Origin: Hydrotalea sandarakina | GTDB taxonomy: Bacteria; Bacteroidota; Bacteroidia; Chitinophagales; Chitinophagaceae | Assembly (NCBI RefSeq): GCF_003254115.1 | Contig: NZ_QKZV01000002.1 | Location: forward strand, 62,001-126,000 | Length of the DNA stretch: 64,000 nt | Reading direction: 5' to 3' | Shown here: piece after piece, positions 18,958 to 26,709 of the stretch | Position numbering within the stretch: position 1 is the first letter of the stretch | Layout: each line of letters starts with the position of its first letter | Made by a program: the position numbers and the translations under genes | Notes under the pieces: generated by a model | The model's input: the letters and a program-made list of their open reading frames with translations, nothing else | Told to the model about the DNA's origin: nothing | Databases searched by the model: none

Positions 18958-19995
18958 CTATAAGGGGCACTTTTCGTGGTAGTTCATTAATTCAATGGGG
19001 GTGCGTTCAAAATTATAACCCTCATAACGGTGTTCAATTTCTGTAAGTACCTGAAGAATTTCTTCCGTTTCTTTTAAAGTAACCAATTTGTTGCGGTACT
19101 CTTTAATGCCGGGTAACCCTTTTAAATAATTGGTATAATGACGACGCATTTCATTGATGCCAACTATAGGTCCTTTCCATTCAATGGATTTTAGCAGGTG
19201 TTTTTTACATACGTCAACCCGTTCACGTATAGTTGGTGAAGGAAGTAAGGTTTTTGTTGTAAAATAATGTTTAATCTCTCTAAAAATCCAAGGATAACCA
19301 ATAGCAGCACGGCCAATCATAATGCCATCAACACCATATTTGTTTTTGTATTCCCAAGCTTTTTCAGGCGAGTCAATATCGCCATTACCAAAAATGGGAA
19401 TTTGGATGCGTGGATTGTTTTTTACTTTGGCAATCAATGTCCAGTCAGCCTCGCCTTTGTACATTTGTGCTCTGGTGCGTCCGTGTATCGAAAGTGCTTT
19501 AATGCCCACATCTTGTAAGCGCTCGGCTACCTCTTCAATGTTTTTTGAATGATCATCCCAACCTAAACGGGTTTTTACGGTAACGGGTAAATGGGTTGAT
19601 TTAACTACTGATTCGGTTAAACGAACCATCAAATCAATATCTTTTAATACGCCGGCACCGGCACCCTTGCTTACCACTTTTTTAACGGGGCAACCAAAGT
19701 TAATATCAACTAAATCGGGTTGTACGGCTTCAACAATCTTTGCACTTAAGGCCAATGCTTCTTCATCGCCACCAAAAATTTGAATACCTATGGGGCGCTC
19801 ATAGTCAAAAATGTCTAATTTTCTTCTGCTTTTAATAGCATCGCGAATTAAACCTTCACTGGAAATAAATTCCGTGTACATTAAATCAGCACCGTTTTCC
19901 TTGCATACAGCTCTAAATGGAGGATCGCTGACATCTTCCATGGGTGCTAATAACAAAGGAAACTCGGGTAAGTTGATATTGCCTATTTTTACCAT
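18958..19995 (-). CDS. dusB: tRNA-dihydrouridine synthase, DusB type
   Basis: A 345-residue flavoenzyme that reduces uridines in tRNA. It is a TIM barrel starting LPEFPLLLAPMEDVSDPPFR. The catalytic Cys102 lies in DINFGCPVKKVVSKGAGAG, followed by the FMN-binding segments SIHGRTRAQMYKGEADW, IFGNGDI and GVDGIMIGRAAIG. The C-terminal helical domain follows from about residue 245. ATG at 19995 (MVKIGNINL) is chosen over a TTG at 20025 that falls in the leader hairpin. A -7-like TAAATTTG lies at 20034-20041 on this strand. It is divergent from the CPBP gene. Assignment is firm. Confidence 0.95.
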   Translation of the reverse strand: MVKIGNINLPEFPLLLAPMEDVSDPPFRAVCKENGADLMYTEFISSEGLIRDAIKSRRKLDIFDYERPIGIQIFGGDEEALALSAKIVEAVQPDLVDINFGCPVKKVVSKGAGAGVLKDIDLMVRLTESVVKSTHLPVTVKTRLGWDDHSKNIEEVAERLQDVGIKALSIHGRTRAQMYKGEADWTLIAKVKNNPRIQIPIFGNGDIDSPEKAWEYKNKYGVDGIMIGRAAIGYPWIFREIKHYFTTKTLLPSPTIRERVDVCKKHLLKSIEWKGPIVGINEMRRHYTNYLKGLPGIKEYRNKLVTLKETEEILQVLTEIEHRYEGYNFERTPIELMNYHEKCPL

Positions 19996-20010
19996 TCCAT
20001 TAAAAATTAA

Positions 20011-20041
20011 TTGGTTGTTTAACAACCAAAGTGCAAATTTA
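20011..20041 (-). promoter_or_regulatory. dusB -7 box and 9-bp inverted repeat in its leader
   Basis: On the minus strand TAAATTTG (20034-20041) matches TAnnTTTG. Immediately downstream, TTGGTTGTT (20011-20019) and its exact complement (20021-20029) flank a single base, placing the palindrome at the transcription start or in the leader of dusB and between the divergent genes. It could be an operator for either direction. A clear -33 element was not found. Confidence 0.45.
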
Positions 20042-20065
20042 CAACCTTAGTAATAAAGTGTAACT

Positions 20066-21022
20066 ATGTTTGAAAATTACAATACAGAAGAGAATAGTTT
20101 TGAGGCATTTACTACTCCCGACCCGGTAATGCGCAGCAGCCGTATATCTTATTTAGGACAAATGGCTATTTTAATTGGCTTTGCCGGTGTAGGTATTGTT
20201 ATTAGTAGCATGTTGGCTGTTGTAATTTGGATGTTAATGACGCATCAGTCGTTGGATACAATGACTACCAATATTTTGCTGCCGGCTTATGCTAATACGG
20301 CCAAGGTTATTCAATTGGTAATGTCGTTTTGTATGTTTTTTTTACCGGCTTTTTTCTTGGCATTATTAATTAGCAAAAAGCCATTGTATTACATGCATTA
20401 CAATCGTTCCATTAATTTGAAACAGGTGTATTTGGTTATTGCAATGGTGTTTGTTGGATTGTTTTTGAGTGGCGCTTTAACTGAGCTTAATCAAATTATA
20501 CCCATTCCCAAAAAATGGGAGGTAAGTTTTAAAGCTATGGAAAAGGCTTACACTGATGGTGTTAAAGGCATGGCCGTTATGAAAAATTTTGGTGATTATT
20601 TGTCAACTTTATTAGTTATTGCAATTGCGCCCGCCATTTTTGAGGAAACTTTTTTTAGAGGCGGTATGCAAAACATTTTGGTGCAATGGACAAAAAGTGC
20701 AGCAGCTGGCATCATTATTACCAGCATTATTTTTAGTGCTGCGCACACCAGCTATTATGGCTTTTTGCCACGTTTTGGCTTAGGTATTATTTTGGGATAC
20801 ATTTATTATTACGGGAAAAATATTTGGTTAAATATTTTGTTGCATTTTTTAAACAACGGTTTTGCCGTTACTATGTTATATTTTGCTACCAAAAACGGTG
20901 CATTGAAAGATGATGCCATGGATGATACTACCTTTCCATGGTACATTGGAATAGTAGCAATTATAGCGCTGGTAATACTTTTTAAATATTTTAAAAAAGC
21001 AACACCCATACAAACTTCATAA
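20066..21022 (+). CDS. CPBP family intramembrane glutamic endopeptidase
   Basis: A 318-residue integral membrane protein with about eight hydrophobic segments. The Abi/CPBP (Rce1-like) signature is clear: EETFFRGG with Glu193, Glu194 and Arg198, then TSIIFSAAH (second motif, His) and LGIILGYIYYYGKNIWLNILLHFLNN (third motif, shown here only by its ends LGIILGY and LLHFLNN). Such proteins cleave prenylated or other membrane substrates, and some give phage or bacteriocin resistance, but this one sits with DUF2007 and CdsA in a housekeeping-type cluster. Its stop is 15 bases before the next gene. Family confident; substrate unknown. Confidence 0.9.
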   Translation: MFENYNTEENSFEAFTTPDPVMRSSRISYLGQMAILIGFAGVGIVISSMLAVVIWMLMTHQSLDTMTTNILLPAYANTAKVIQLVMSFCMFFLPAFFLALLISKKPLYYMHYNRSINLKQVYLVIAMVFVGLFLSGALTELNQIIPIPKKWEVSFKAMEKAYTDGVKGMAVMKNFGDYLSTLLVIAIAPAIFEETFFRGGMQNILVQWTKSAAAGIIITSIIFSAAHTSYYGFLPRFGLGIILGYIYYYGKNIWLNILLHFLNNGFAVTMLYFATKNGALKDDAMDDTTFPWYIGIVAIIALVILFKYFKKATPIQTS

Positions 21023-21036
21023 TTTAAGGGAAAGCA

Positions 21037-21249
21037 ATGGAAAAGTCTGCCTGGTTTTTACTGTACAGCACCAAAAATGTACCACATGCCAGTATAATAA
21101 AAGGTGTGTTAGAAGAAAATAGTATTCCTGTGCAAGTGTTAAATAAATTGGACAGCAGTTACTTAACCTTTGGTGCAATAGAAATTTATGTACCCTTGCA
21201 CCTAAAAGAAATTGCTAAAGAATTATTAGAAAAATCGCTTTTAAATTAA
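21037..21249 (+). CDS. DUF2007 domain protein
   Basis: A 70-residue protein that is entirely one DUF2007 fold, a small GlnB-like alpha/beta domain. The pattern is an N-terminal strand (WFLLYSTKNVPHASIIKG), then LEENSIPVQVLNK and the closing IEIYVPLHLKEIAKELLE. No signal peptide or membrane segment. It lies between the CPBP protease and CdsA with spacings of 14 and 15 bases, so the three are co-transcribed. The family is often described as a putative signal-transducing protein, but no ligand is established to my knowledge. Confidence 0.85.
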   Translation: MEKSAWFLLYSTKNVPHASIIKGVLEENSIPVQVLNKLDSSYLTFGAIEIYVPLHLKEIAKELLEKSLLN

Positions 21250-21264
21250 TTTGAATACATTAAC

Positions 21265-22185
21265 ATGGCTTTTAACTTGCAAACCTTTAAAACCCGAACC
21301 GGAACCGCCATTTTGTTTGTTATAATAATGTTGGCCGGCTTGCTGATTAATAACTGGAGTTTTTTTGTTTTATTCAGTATTATTCACTTTGGTTGTTGGC
21401 ATGAATACCGCCAATTAGTTAATAAAATTTATCCTCCTTATGTTGGTCGTGGGTTGATACACGAATATGGAGTAATGGTATTAGGTTGGTGTTTTGTACT
21501 TTGGCGTTTTCATAATCCTTACCCAATTGGCCAAGTTACTTTATATGGATTAGGTTGGTACCTGTTTTTATTATTAGCTGTTTTTTTAATGGCGAAAGAA
21601 ATTGTGTTTAAAAAAGACATTGATTTAAAAACAGTGGGCTATTCTGTATTGGGTCTTTTATATATATCACTCAGTTGGGGTTTGATGATGAATTTGCGAT
21701 TTGATTATTGGCCGGTGTTAAATACATTAACGATTAGTACCGAACCAGGTTTAGTAGTTGTGTTATTATTAATTGCCACCATTTGGATTAATGATACCAT
21801 GGCCTACTTGGTGGGTTCATTCATTGGCAAAACGCCACTATCGGCAATTTCACCCAAAAAAACCTGGGAAGGAACCTTAGGTGGAGCCGTTATTGCCATT
21901 GTATTGGCAGCATTATTGGCCGTTAAAATTACCGGAATGACTTTATTTATTGCATTCGGCATAACTATTATTGCTGCGGTAATGGGTACCCTGGGCGATT
22001 TGTGGGAAAGTAAATTAAAACGTATGGCCGGCGTAAAAGATAGTGGCCAAATTATGCCCGGACATGGCGGATTTTTAGATCGGTTTGATTCATTATTATT
22101 AGCCACTCCTTTCGTTTGGCTGTTTTTATGGATAATGAGTGGTATGCCTCTTAAACTAACAATTACAAGTATAGTTTGTCGCTAA
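21265..22185 (+). CDS. cdsA: Phosphatidate cytidylyltransferase
   Basis: A 306-residue inner-membrane enzyme that makes CDP-diacylglycerol from phosphatidic acid and CTP, the branch point of phospholipid synthesis. About eight membrane helices are seen. The family signature is present near the C-terminus: SPKKTWEGTLGG, then GDLWESKLKRMAGVKDSG and MPGHGGFLDRFDSLL with the conserved Asp/Arg/Asp residues that bind metal and CTP. It is the third gene of the CPBP-DUF2007-cdsA set. Its stop codon (22183-22185) overlaps the operator-like palindrome of the next operon. Assignment is firm. Confidence 0.95.
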   Translation: MAFNLQTFKTRTGTAILFVIIMLAGLLINNWSFFVLFSIIHFGCWHEYRQLVNKIYPPYVGRGLIHEYGVMVLGWCFVLWRFHNPYPIGQVTLYGLGWYLFLLLAVFLMAKEIVFKKDIDLKTVGYSVLGLLYISLSWGLMMNLRFDYWPVLNTLTISTEPGLVVVLLLIATIWINDTMAYLVGSFIGKTPLSAISPKKTWEGTLGGAVIAIVLAALLAVKITGMTLFIAFGITIIAAVMGTLGDLWESKLKRMAGVKDSGQIMPGHGGFLDRFDSLLLATPFVWLFLWIMSGMPLKLTITSIVCR

Positions 22186-22205
22186 CGTTAGTTAGTGTAT
22201 TTTTG
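22175..22205 (+). promoter_or_regulatory. Promoter of phenylacetate operon (tetR-paaE)
   Basis: TTTG (22175-22178), 19 bases, then TATTTTTG (22198-22205): a full match to the Bacteroidota -33/-7 consensus TTTG-N19-TAnnTTTG. The -7 box ends only four bases before the TetR ATG at 22210, so the transcript is probably leaderless or nearly so. The operator-like palindrome sits inside the spacer. Confidence 0.7.
22182..22195. promoter_or_regulatory. Operator-like palindrome CTAAC-GTTA-GTTAG
   Basis: Half-sites CTAAC (22182-22186) and GTTAG (22191-22195) are separated by four bases, between the -33 and -7 boxes of the tetR promoter. The same half-sites with the same spacing recur at 23914-23927 before paaA. 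Likely bound by the adjacent TetR-family repressor. Confidence 0.65.
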
Positions 22206-22209
22206 TGGT

Positions 22210-22803
22210 ATGGGAAGAATAAAAACCGATACCAACAATTCACGTAAAGAAGTAATTGTAGCCAAAGCCGCTGCATTATTTAAAGAAAAAGGATATAAAG
22301 CCGCCAGTATGCGTGAACTGGCAGATGTAGTAGGTGTTGAAGCCGCTAGTTTGTATAACCACATTAAAAGTAAAAGTGAACTACTGCACGAAATTTGTTT
22401 TAGTGTAGCGAACCGATATGGCCAATTTATGGAATCGGTTGAGCAGGAACAAATTAGTAGTTTGGCTAAAATTGAAAAAATATTGCGCTTTCATATTCAT
22501 GGAATGATTGAACATTTTAATGAAGTGTATGTAAGCGATCGTGAATGGAAATATTTGGAAGATCCCTACCTGTCTAATTTTCAAAATCAACGTCGTACCT
22601 ACCGCAAGCGTTTTGCCGCCATTATTGAGGAGGGTATTCAAAAAAAAGAAATTAAACCCATTGATGCCACCACCGCCGTGCTCATTATGCTGCATGCCAT
22701 TAGCGGTATTGAAAGCTGGCATCGCAGTAAGCAACGTATTAGTGGTAATTTACTTGAAGAAAACATGATTACCATTTTGGTGGGCGGCTTAAAAAACGAA
22801 TAG
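22210..22803 (+). CDS. TetR family regulator of phenylacetate genes (PaaR-like)
   Basis: A 197-residue one-component regulator. The N-terminal helix-turn-helix (about 10-60) reads KEVIVAKAAALFKEKGYKAASMRELADVVGVEAASLYNHIKSKSEL (shown here in parts: AALFKEKGYKAAS and VGVEAASLYNHIKSK), typical TetR. The C-terminal two-thirds is the ligand domain, probably sensing phenylacetyl-CoA. ATG at 22210 is chosen because the GTG at 22195 lies inside the promoter. It is the first gene of the paa operon and should repress itself and the paaA promoter through the CTAAC-N4-GTTAG sites. Family firm; ligand and regulon inferred from position and from known TetR-type PaaR proteins in other bacteria. Confidence 0.88.
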   Translation: MGRIKTDTNNSRKEVIVAKAAALFKEKGYKAASMRELADVVGVEAASLYNHIKSKSELLHEICFSVANRYGQFMESVEQEQISSLAKIEKILRFHIHGMIEHFNEVYVSDREWKYLEDPYLSNFQNQRRTYRKRFAAIIEEGIQKKEIKPIDATTAVLIMLHAISGIESWHRSKQRISGNLLEENMITILVGGLKNE

Positions 22804-22841
22804 CAGCATAGTTTTTATTTCAAAGCATTAAATTTTTTTGT

Positions 22842-23912
22842 GTGGCACAATTTTATCCGCTTCAGGTAAATGAAGTATATCACGACACCGATTCGGCTGT
22901 AGTGATTGGTTTTGATGTACCTATTGAATTAAGAAATGAATTCGCATATCATGCCGGACAGTACATTAATATACGCACATGGATTAATGGTGAGGAAGTG
23001 CGAAGGACTTATTCATTGTGTTCGGCACCGAAGGATCAACGGTGGCGCATTGGTGTAAAAGTGTTGCCTGATGGAGTATTCTCGAATTATGCTTTTCATC
23101 AACTAAAACCCGGCGATACATTAGATGTAATGCCGCCAATGGGAAAGTTTTTTTCACCGCTAAATCCACAGCAAAAAAAACATTATATAGCCTTTGCTGC
23201 AGGCAGTGGCATTACACCCATTTTGGCAATTATAACAGAAACTTTATACATTGAACCGGCCAGCACTTTTACTTTAGTATATGGTAATAAAACCAAGGCC
23301 GATATGATGTTTAAGGAAGAGCTGGAAGCCTTGAAAAATTGCTATATGCAAAGGTTTATGCTTATTCCTTTATTTAGCCGCGAAAAAGTTGAAATGCCTT
23401 TGAATGAAGGTAGAATTAATGCATCAAAATGTGCTGCCTTATCTAAACAAGTTGTACCGTTAAATGCCGATGAATATTTTATTTGCGGCCCATCGGATAT
23501 GATTACTGAGGTGAAAGATTTTTTGCTTGAACAGCAAATACCTGAGTCACGTATTCATTTTGAGTTGTTCACTTCCATTAATGCCCAACCTCGAACTGCA
23601 GCAACGCAGGTAGCTACCTCTGCAACGGATAATCATGCCATTACTTTACAGCTTGATGGTCATGTCTTCCATTTTTCCATGAGTGGAAATGGTACCAGTA
23701 TATTAGATGCTGCTTTGCAACAAGGCATCAATGCACCTTATGCTTGTAAAGGGGGTGTTTGTTCAACCTGCCGCGCCAAACTGCTGAAGGGAAAGGTAAA
23801 TATGGATGCCAATTTTGCCCTTGAGCCCGATGAAGTGGAGGCCGGATTTATTCTAACTTGCCAAAGTCACCCTGTTTCTGATGAGGTTTCTGTTGATTAT
23901 GATGTTAAATAA
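22842..23912 (+). CDS. paaE: Phenylacetyl-CoA epoxidase reductase subunit
   Basis: A 356-residue electron-transfer protein that passes electrons from NADPH through FAD and a [2Fe-2S] centre to the PaaA di-iron site. Order: FAD-binding barrel (about 5-105, RRTYSLCSAP), NAD-binding domain (about 110-235, FAAGSGITPILAI and YFICGPSDMI), and plant-type ferredoxin domain (about 265-356) with cluster ligands Cys302, Cys307, Cys310 and Cys340 (ACKGGVCSTCRAK and LTCQSHP). The start is GTG at 22842; no upstream ATG is in frame. It lies 38 bases after tetR and just before the second operator. Having paaE ahead of paaABCD, instead of after paaD as in E. coli, is the local order. Confidence 0.93.
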   Translation: MAQFYPLQVNEVYHDTDSAVVIGFDVPIELRNEFAYHAGQYINIRTWINGEEVRRTYSLCSAPKDQRWRIGVKVLPDGVFSNYAFHQLKPGDTLDVMPPMGKFFSPLNPQQKKHYIAFAAGSGITPILAIITETLYIEPASTFTLVYGNKTKADMMFKEELEALKNCYMQRFMLIPLFSREKVEMPLNEGRINASKCAALSKQVVPLNADEYFICGPSDMITEVKDFLLEQQIPESRIHFELFTSINAQPRTAATQVATSATDNHAITLQLDGHVFHFSMSGNGTSILDAALQQGINAPYACKGGVCSTCRAKLLKGKVNMDANFALEPDEVEAGFILTCQSHPVSDEVSVDYDVK

Positions 23913-23913
23913 G

Positions 23914-23927
23914 CTAACAATTGTTAG
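23914..23927. promoter_or_regulatory. Second operator-like palindrome, paaE-paaA gap
   Basis: CTAAC-AATT-GTTAG, extended by one base on each side to a perfect 16-bp palindrome (23913-23928). Half-sites and spacing equal those at 22182-22195. It starts two bases after the paaE stop and lies upstream of the paaA -7 box. Confidence 0.7.
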
Positions 23928-23946
23928 CAAATGCTACTTATTTCCG

Positions 23947-23954
23947 TAAATTTG
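23947..23954 (+). promoter_or_regulatory. Internal promoter -7 box for paaA
   Basis: TAAATTTG matches TAnnTTTG. A TTG at 23921-23923, inside the operator, is 23 bases upstream as a possible -33 element. The start site would be near 23960, which rules out the ATG at 23931 and supports 23973 as the paaA start. Confidence 0.55.
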
Positions 23955-23972
23955 AAAGCTAAAATTTGGGTT

Positions 23973-24956
23973 ATGGATGCAAATAAATTAGCCGAACAAT
24001 TTCAACAAAAAATTGATGCGGATATAAAAATTGAACCGCAGGATTGGATGCCCGATGAATACCGTAAAACCCTTATTCGTCAAATATCACAACATGCCCA
24101 TAGTGAAATTGTAGGAATGTTACCTGAAGGCAACTGGATTACCCGTGCCCCCTCGTTAAGGCGTAAAGCTATTTTATTAGCCAAAGTTCAAGACGAGGCC
24201 GGCCATGGATTGTACTTATATTCTGCTGCGGAAACTTTAGGCATTACGCGTGATGAAATGTATTATCAACTGCATAGCGGAAAAGCAAAGTATTCTTCCA
24301 TATTTAATTATCCCACTTTAACCTGGGCCGATATGGGTGCCATTGGTTGGTTGGTTGATGGTGCTGCCATTATGAATCAGGTGCCTTTATCACGTTGTTC
24401 TTATGGACCTTATGCAAGAGCCATGGTCCGTATTTGTAAGGAAGAAAGTTTTCATCAACGGCAGGGTTTTGAAATTTTATTAACCTTGTCAAAAGGGAAT
24501 GCTGCACAACGCAAAATGTGTCAGGATGCCATTAATCGTTGGTGGTGGCCTTCTTTAATGATGTTTGGCCCAACCGATAATGATTCCCCACATACTGCAC
24601 AAAGTATGAAATGGAAAATAAAACGTTTTACTAATGATGAGCTAAGACAAAAGTTTGTAGATGTATGTGCTGAACAAGTGAAGTTTTTAGGCATGACTTT
24701 ACCGGATAAAGATTTAAAATGGAATGAAGAAAGAAAGCACTACGACTTTGGGCCCATTAACTGGGAAGAATTTTGGAATGTAGTAAAAGGTAACGGTCCT
24801 TGCAATAAAGAGCGATTGGCAACACGGGTTCAAGCCTGGGAAGATGGTGCATGGGTACGTGAAGCAGCCTTAGCATATGAAGAAAAAAAATCTGCACGAA
24901 AATATGCTTTTCAAAATACTGCAAAGTCAACCGAAAATGCACCTGCATTTCAATAA
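23973..24956 (+). CDS. paaA: Phenylacetyl-CoA epoxidase catalytic subunit A
   Basis: A 327-residue ferritin-like di-iron protein that inserts oxygen into the aromatic ring of phenylacetyl-CoA, giving the 1,2-epoxide. It starts [20 protein letters not shown] and continues with blocks typical of Paa[43 protein letters not shown] (seen as VQDEAGHG, iron ligands), [15 protein letters not shown] (second EXXH) and [12 protein letters not shown]. The first ATG in the frame, 23931, lies inside the promoter region and is not used in this call. The gene is followed by paaB after 18 bases. Length and motifs match the family closely. Confidence 0.95.
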   Translation: MDANKLAEQFQQKIDADIKIEPQDWMPDEYRKTLIRQISQHAHSEIVGMLPEGNWITRAPSLRRKAILLAKVQDEAGHGLYLYSAAETLGITRDEMYYQLHSGKAKYSSIFNYPTLTWADMGAIGWLVDGAAIMNQVPLSRCSYGPYARAMVRICKEESFHQRQGFEILLTLSKGNAAQRKMCQDAINRWWWPSLMMFGPTDNDSPHTAQSMKWKIKRFTNDELRQKFVDVCAEQVKFLGMTLPDKDLKWNEERKHYDFGPINWEEFWNVVKGNGPCNKERLATRVQAWEDGAWVREAALAYEEKKSARKYAFQNTAKSTENAPAFQ

Positions 24957-24974
24957 AAACAAATTATAGCAAAA

Positions 24975-25331
24975 ATGAATATACATATCACTAAGTTTTT
25001 TTATGGCGATTATGGCGAAATAGAAGGTGGTGCACCCGCACCCGTTAACAATCGTGAATGGCCCTTGTGGGAAGTTTTCATAAGAAGTAAACAAGGGTTA
25101 GATCACAAACATGTGGGTAGCTTACATGCAGCCGATGCTGCCATGGCCATTGAAAATGCCCGCGATGTTTATACCCGTCGTATGGAAGGGGTAAGTATTT
25201 GGGTGGTTGAAAGCAAATACATTCATGCTTCCAATCCCACTGAAGCAGGGGCATTGTATGATCCTGCAAATGATAAAATTTATCGTCATCCTACCTTTTA
25301 TCAGTTGCCTGATGAATTAAAATATATGTAA
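24975..25331 (+). CDS. paaB: Phenylacetyl-CoA epoxidase subunit B
   Basis: A 118-residue structural subunit required for the PaaABCE complex. The recognisable core is WPLWEVFIRSKQGLDHKHVG, then LHAADAAMAIENARDVYTRR and GVSIWVVES, all characteristic of PaaB. The C-terminal part (PTEAGALYDPANDKIYRHPT) is also family-typical. No cofactor motif. It sits between paaA and paaC with short gaps on both sides, so the products are made together. No oddity seen. Confidence 0.95.
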   Translation: MNIHITKFFYGDYGEIEGGAPAPVNNREWPLWEVFIRSKQGLDHKHVGSLHAADAAMAIENARDVYTRRMEGVSIWVVESKYIHASNPTEAGALYDPANDKIYRHPTFYQLPDELKYM

Positions 25332-25351
25332 AACTTTCATTGCCCAATTAT

Positions 25352-26200
25352 ATGATAATTATGCAAGAACAAACTATGCCGGCCGAAAAAGAAAATGCCC
25401 AAAAAGCTAAAATAGATGCTTTACTTCATTTGGCCGACGACAGTTTAATAATGGGGCACCGATGCAGTGAATGGTGTGGCCATGGTCCTATACTGGAACA
25501 AGATATTGCTTTAACAAATATTGCATTAGACTTTGTAGGACAGGCAAGAAATTTTTATCAACACGCCGCAGCATTATTACAACAACTTCCTAACGATATG
25601 GCATTGGCGTTGGCTGATTTTGACATAACGCCGGCTTCTATTACTGAAGATAGTCTGGCATACTTAAGAAATGCCAATGCATATAAAAACCATTTGTTGG
25701 TAGAGTTGCCTAATGGCGATTGGGCTCAAACCATTTTAAAGATTTTCTTTTTTAGCAATTATCGGCAAATACTGTTTCAGCAATTGTTGAAAAATAGTGA
25801 TACACAATTGGCGGCCATTGCCGAAAAATCATTAAAAGAAATTCAATACCATGTAAAGTGGAGCGGGGAATGGGTAATGCGCTTGGGCGATGGAACAGAT
25901 GAAAGCCGGGAACGCATGCTTAAAGCAATAGATTATTTGTGGCCTTATGTAGGGGAGTTTTTTAATTGTACCGAATACGAAAAAACTGCATTTGAATTAG
26001 ACGATACATCTATTGATCTTTTGAAACAAACTTGGTTAAATACAATCAATCACACATTTCAGTTGGCTACCTTACCGGAACAAACATTTGGAAAATGGTA
26101 TCAGTCGGGCGGTAAATTGGGCATTCATACGGAACATCTCGGTTATATTTTGGCTGAAATGCAATTCTTACCACGTACATATCCTAATGCAGAATGGTAA
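25352..26200 (+). CDS. paaC: Phenylacetyl-CoA epoxidase subunit C
   Basis: A 282-residue ferritin-like subunit that pairs with PaaA but lacks the active di-iron site. Recognisable blocks are LADDSLIMGHRCSEWCGHGP, ALTNIALDFVGQARNFYQHA and EIQYHVKWSGEWVMRLGDGT. ATG at 25352 is taken as start; TTG at 25340 and ATG at 25361 are alternatives. The GHRCSEW motif, where E. coli has a short loop, is normal for many members. The stop overlaps the paaD start (ATGGTAA), suggesting translational coupling. Confidence 0.94.
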   Translation: MIIMQEQTMPAEKENAQKAKIDALLHLADDSLIMGHRCSEWCGHGPILEQDIALTNIALDFVGQARNFYQHAAALLQQLPNDMALALADFDITPASITEDSLAYLRNANAYKNHLLVELPNGDWAQTILKIFFFSNYRQILFQQLLKNSDTQLAAIAEKSLKEIQYHVKWSGEWVMRLGDGTDESRERMLKAIDYLWPYVGEFFNCTEYEKTAFELDDTSIDLLKQTWLNTINHTFQLATLPEQTFGKWYQSGGKLGIHTEHLGYILAEMQFLPRTYPNAEW

Positions 26201-26700
26201 ATACTATTGAACATACCGAATCACAAGTTTGGCAATTGTTAAGTACGGTCAATGATCCCGAAGTCCCGGTTTTATCAATTGTTGATTTGGGTATTGTCAG
26301 AAATGTAAGTGTTCATAATGCAGAAAGTATTACAGTAACCATAACACCTACTTATAGCGGATGCCCTGCTATGGATGTAATTAGTATGCAAATTCGATTG
26401 GTATTGCTGGAATACGGTTTTAAAGAAGTAAAAGTTGAAAAAGTACTTTCACCTGCATGGACAACCGATTGGATGAGTGAATCGGGGAAAGAAAAGCTAA
26501 AAGCTTACGGCATTGCACCCCCGTTACCAAAGCAAACGGTTTGTAAACCCGATGAGTTTCAGGAAGAAGAAGCAATTCAGTGTCCGCATTGTTTATCTTA
26601 TCATACACGTTTAATTTCACGATTTGGCAGTACGGCTTGTAAAGCTTTGTATCAATGCCAGGATTGTAAGGAACCATTTGATTATTTTAAATGTCATTAA
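26194..26700 (+). CDS. paaD: PaaD, Fe-S assembly factor for the epoxidase
   Basis: A 168-residue protein with an N-terminal MIP18/DUF59 domain (about 10-85: LSTVNDPEVPVLSIVDLGIV, TPTYSGCPAMDVI) and a C-terminal zinc-ribbon-like region with Cys pairs (QCPHCLSYHT and YQCQDCKEPFDYFKCH). PaaD is needed to mature the epoxidase iron centre or iron-sulfur cluster. It overlaps the last bases of paaC by seven nucleotides and precedes paaG by nine. Length and domain pair match the family. Confidence 0.94.
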   Translation: MVNTIEHTESQVWQLLSTVNDPEVPVLSIVDLGIVRNVSVHNAESITVTITPTYSGCPAMDVISMQIRLVLLEYGFKEVKVEKVLSPAWTTDWMSESGKEKLKAYGIAPPLPKQTVCKPDEFQEEEAIQCPHCLSYHTRLISRFGSTACKALYQCQDCKEPFDYFKCH

Positions 26701-26709
26701 TTTGCTTTT

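Noticed and set aside
20066-21022. CPBP protease as a phage-defence (Abi) gene
   Set aside because: It sits in a DUF2007-cdsA housekeeping-type cluster with no defence neighbours.
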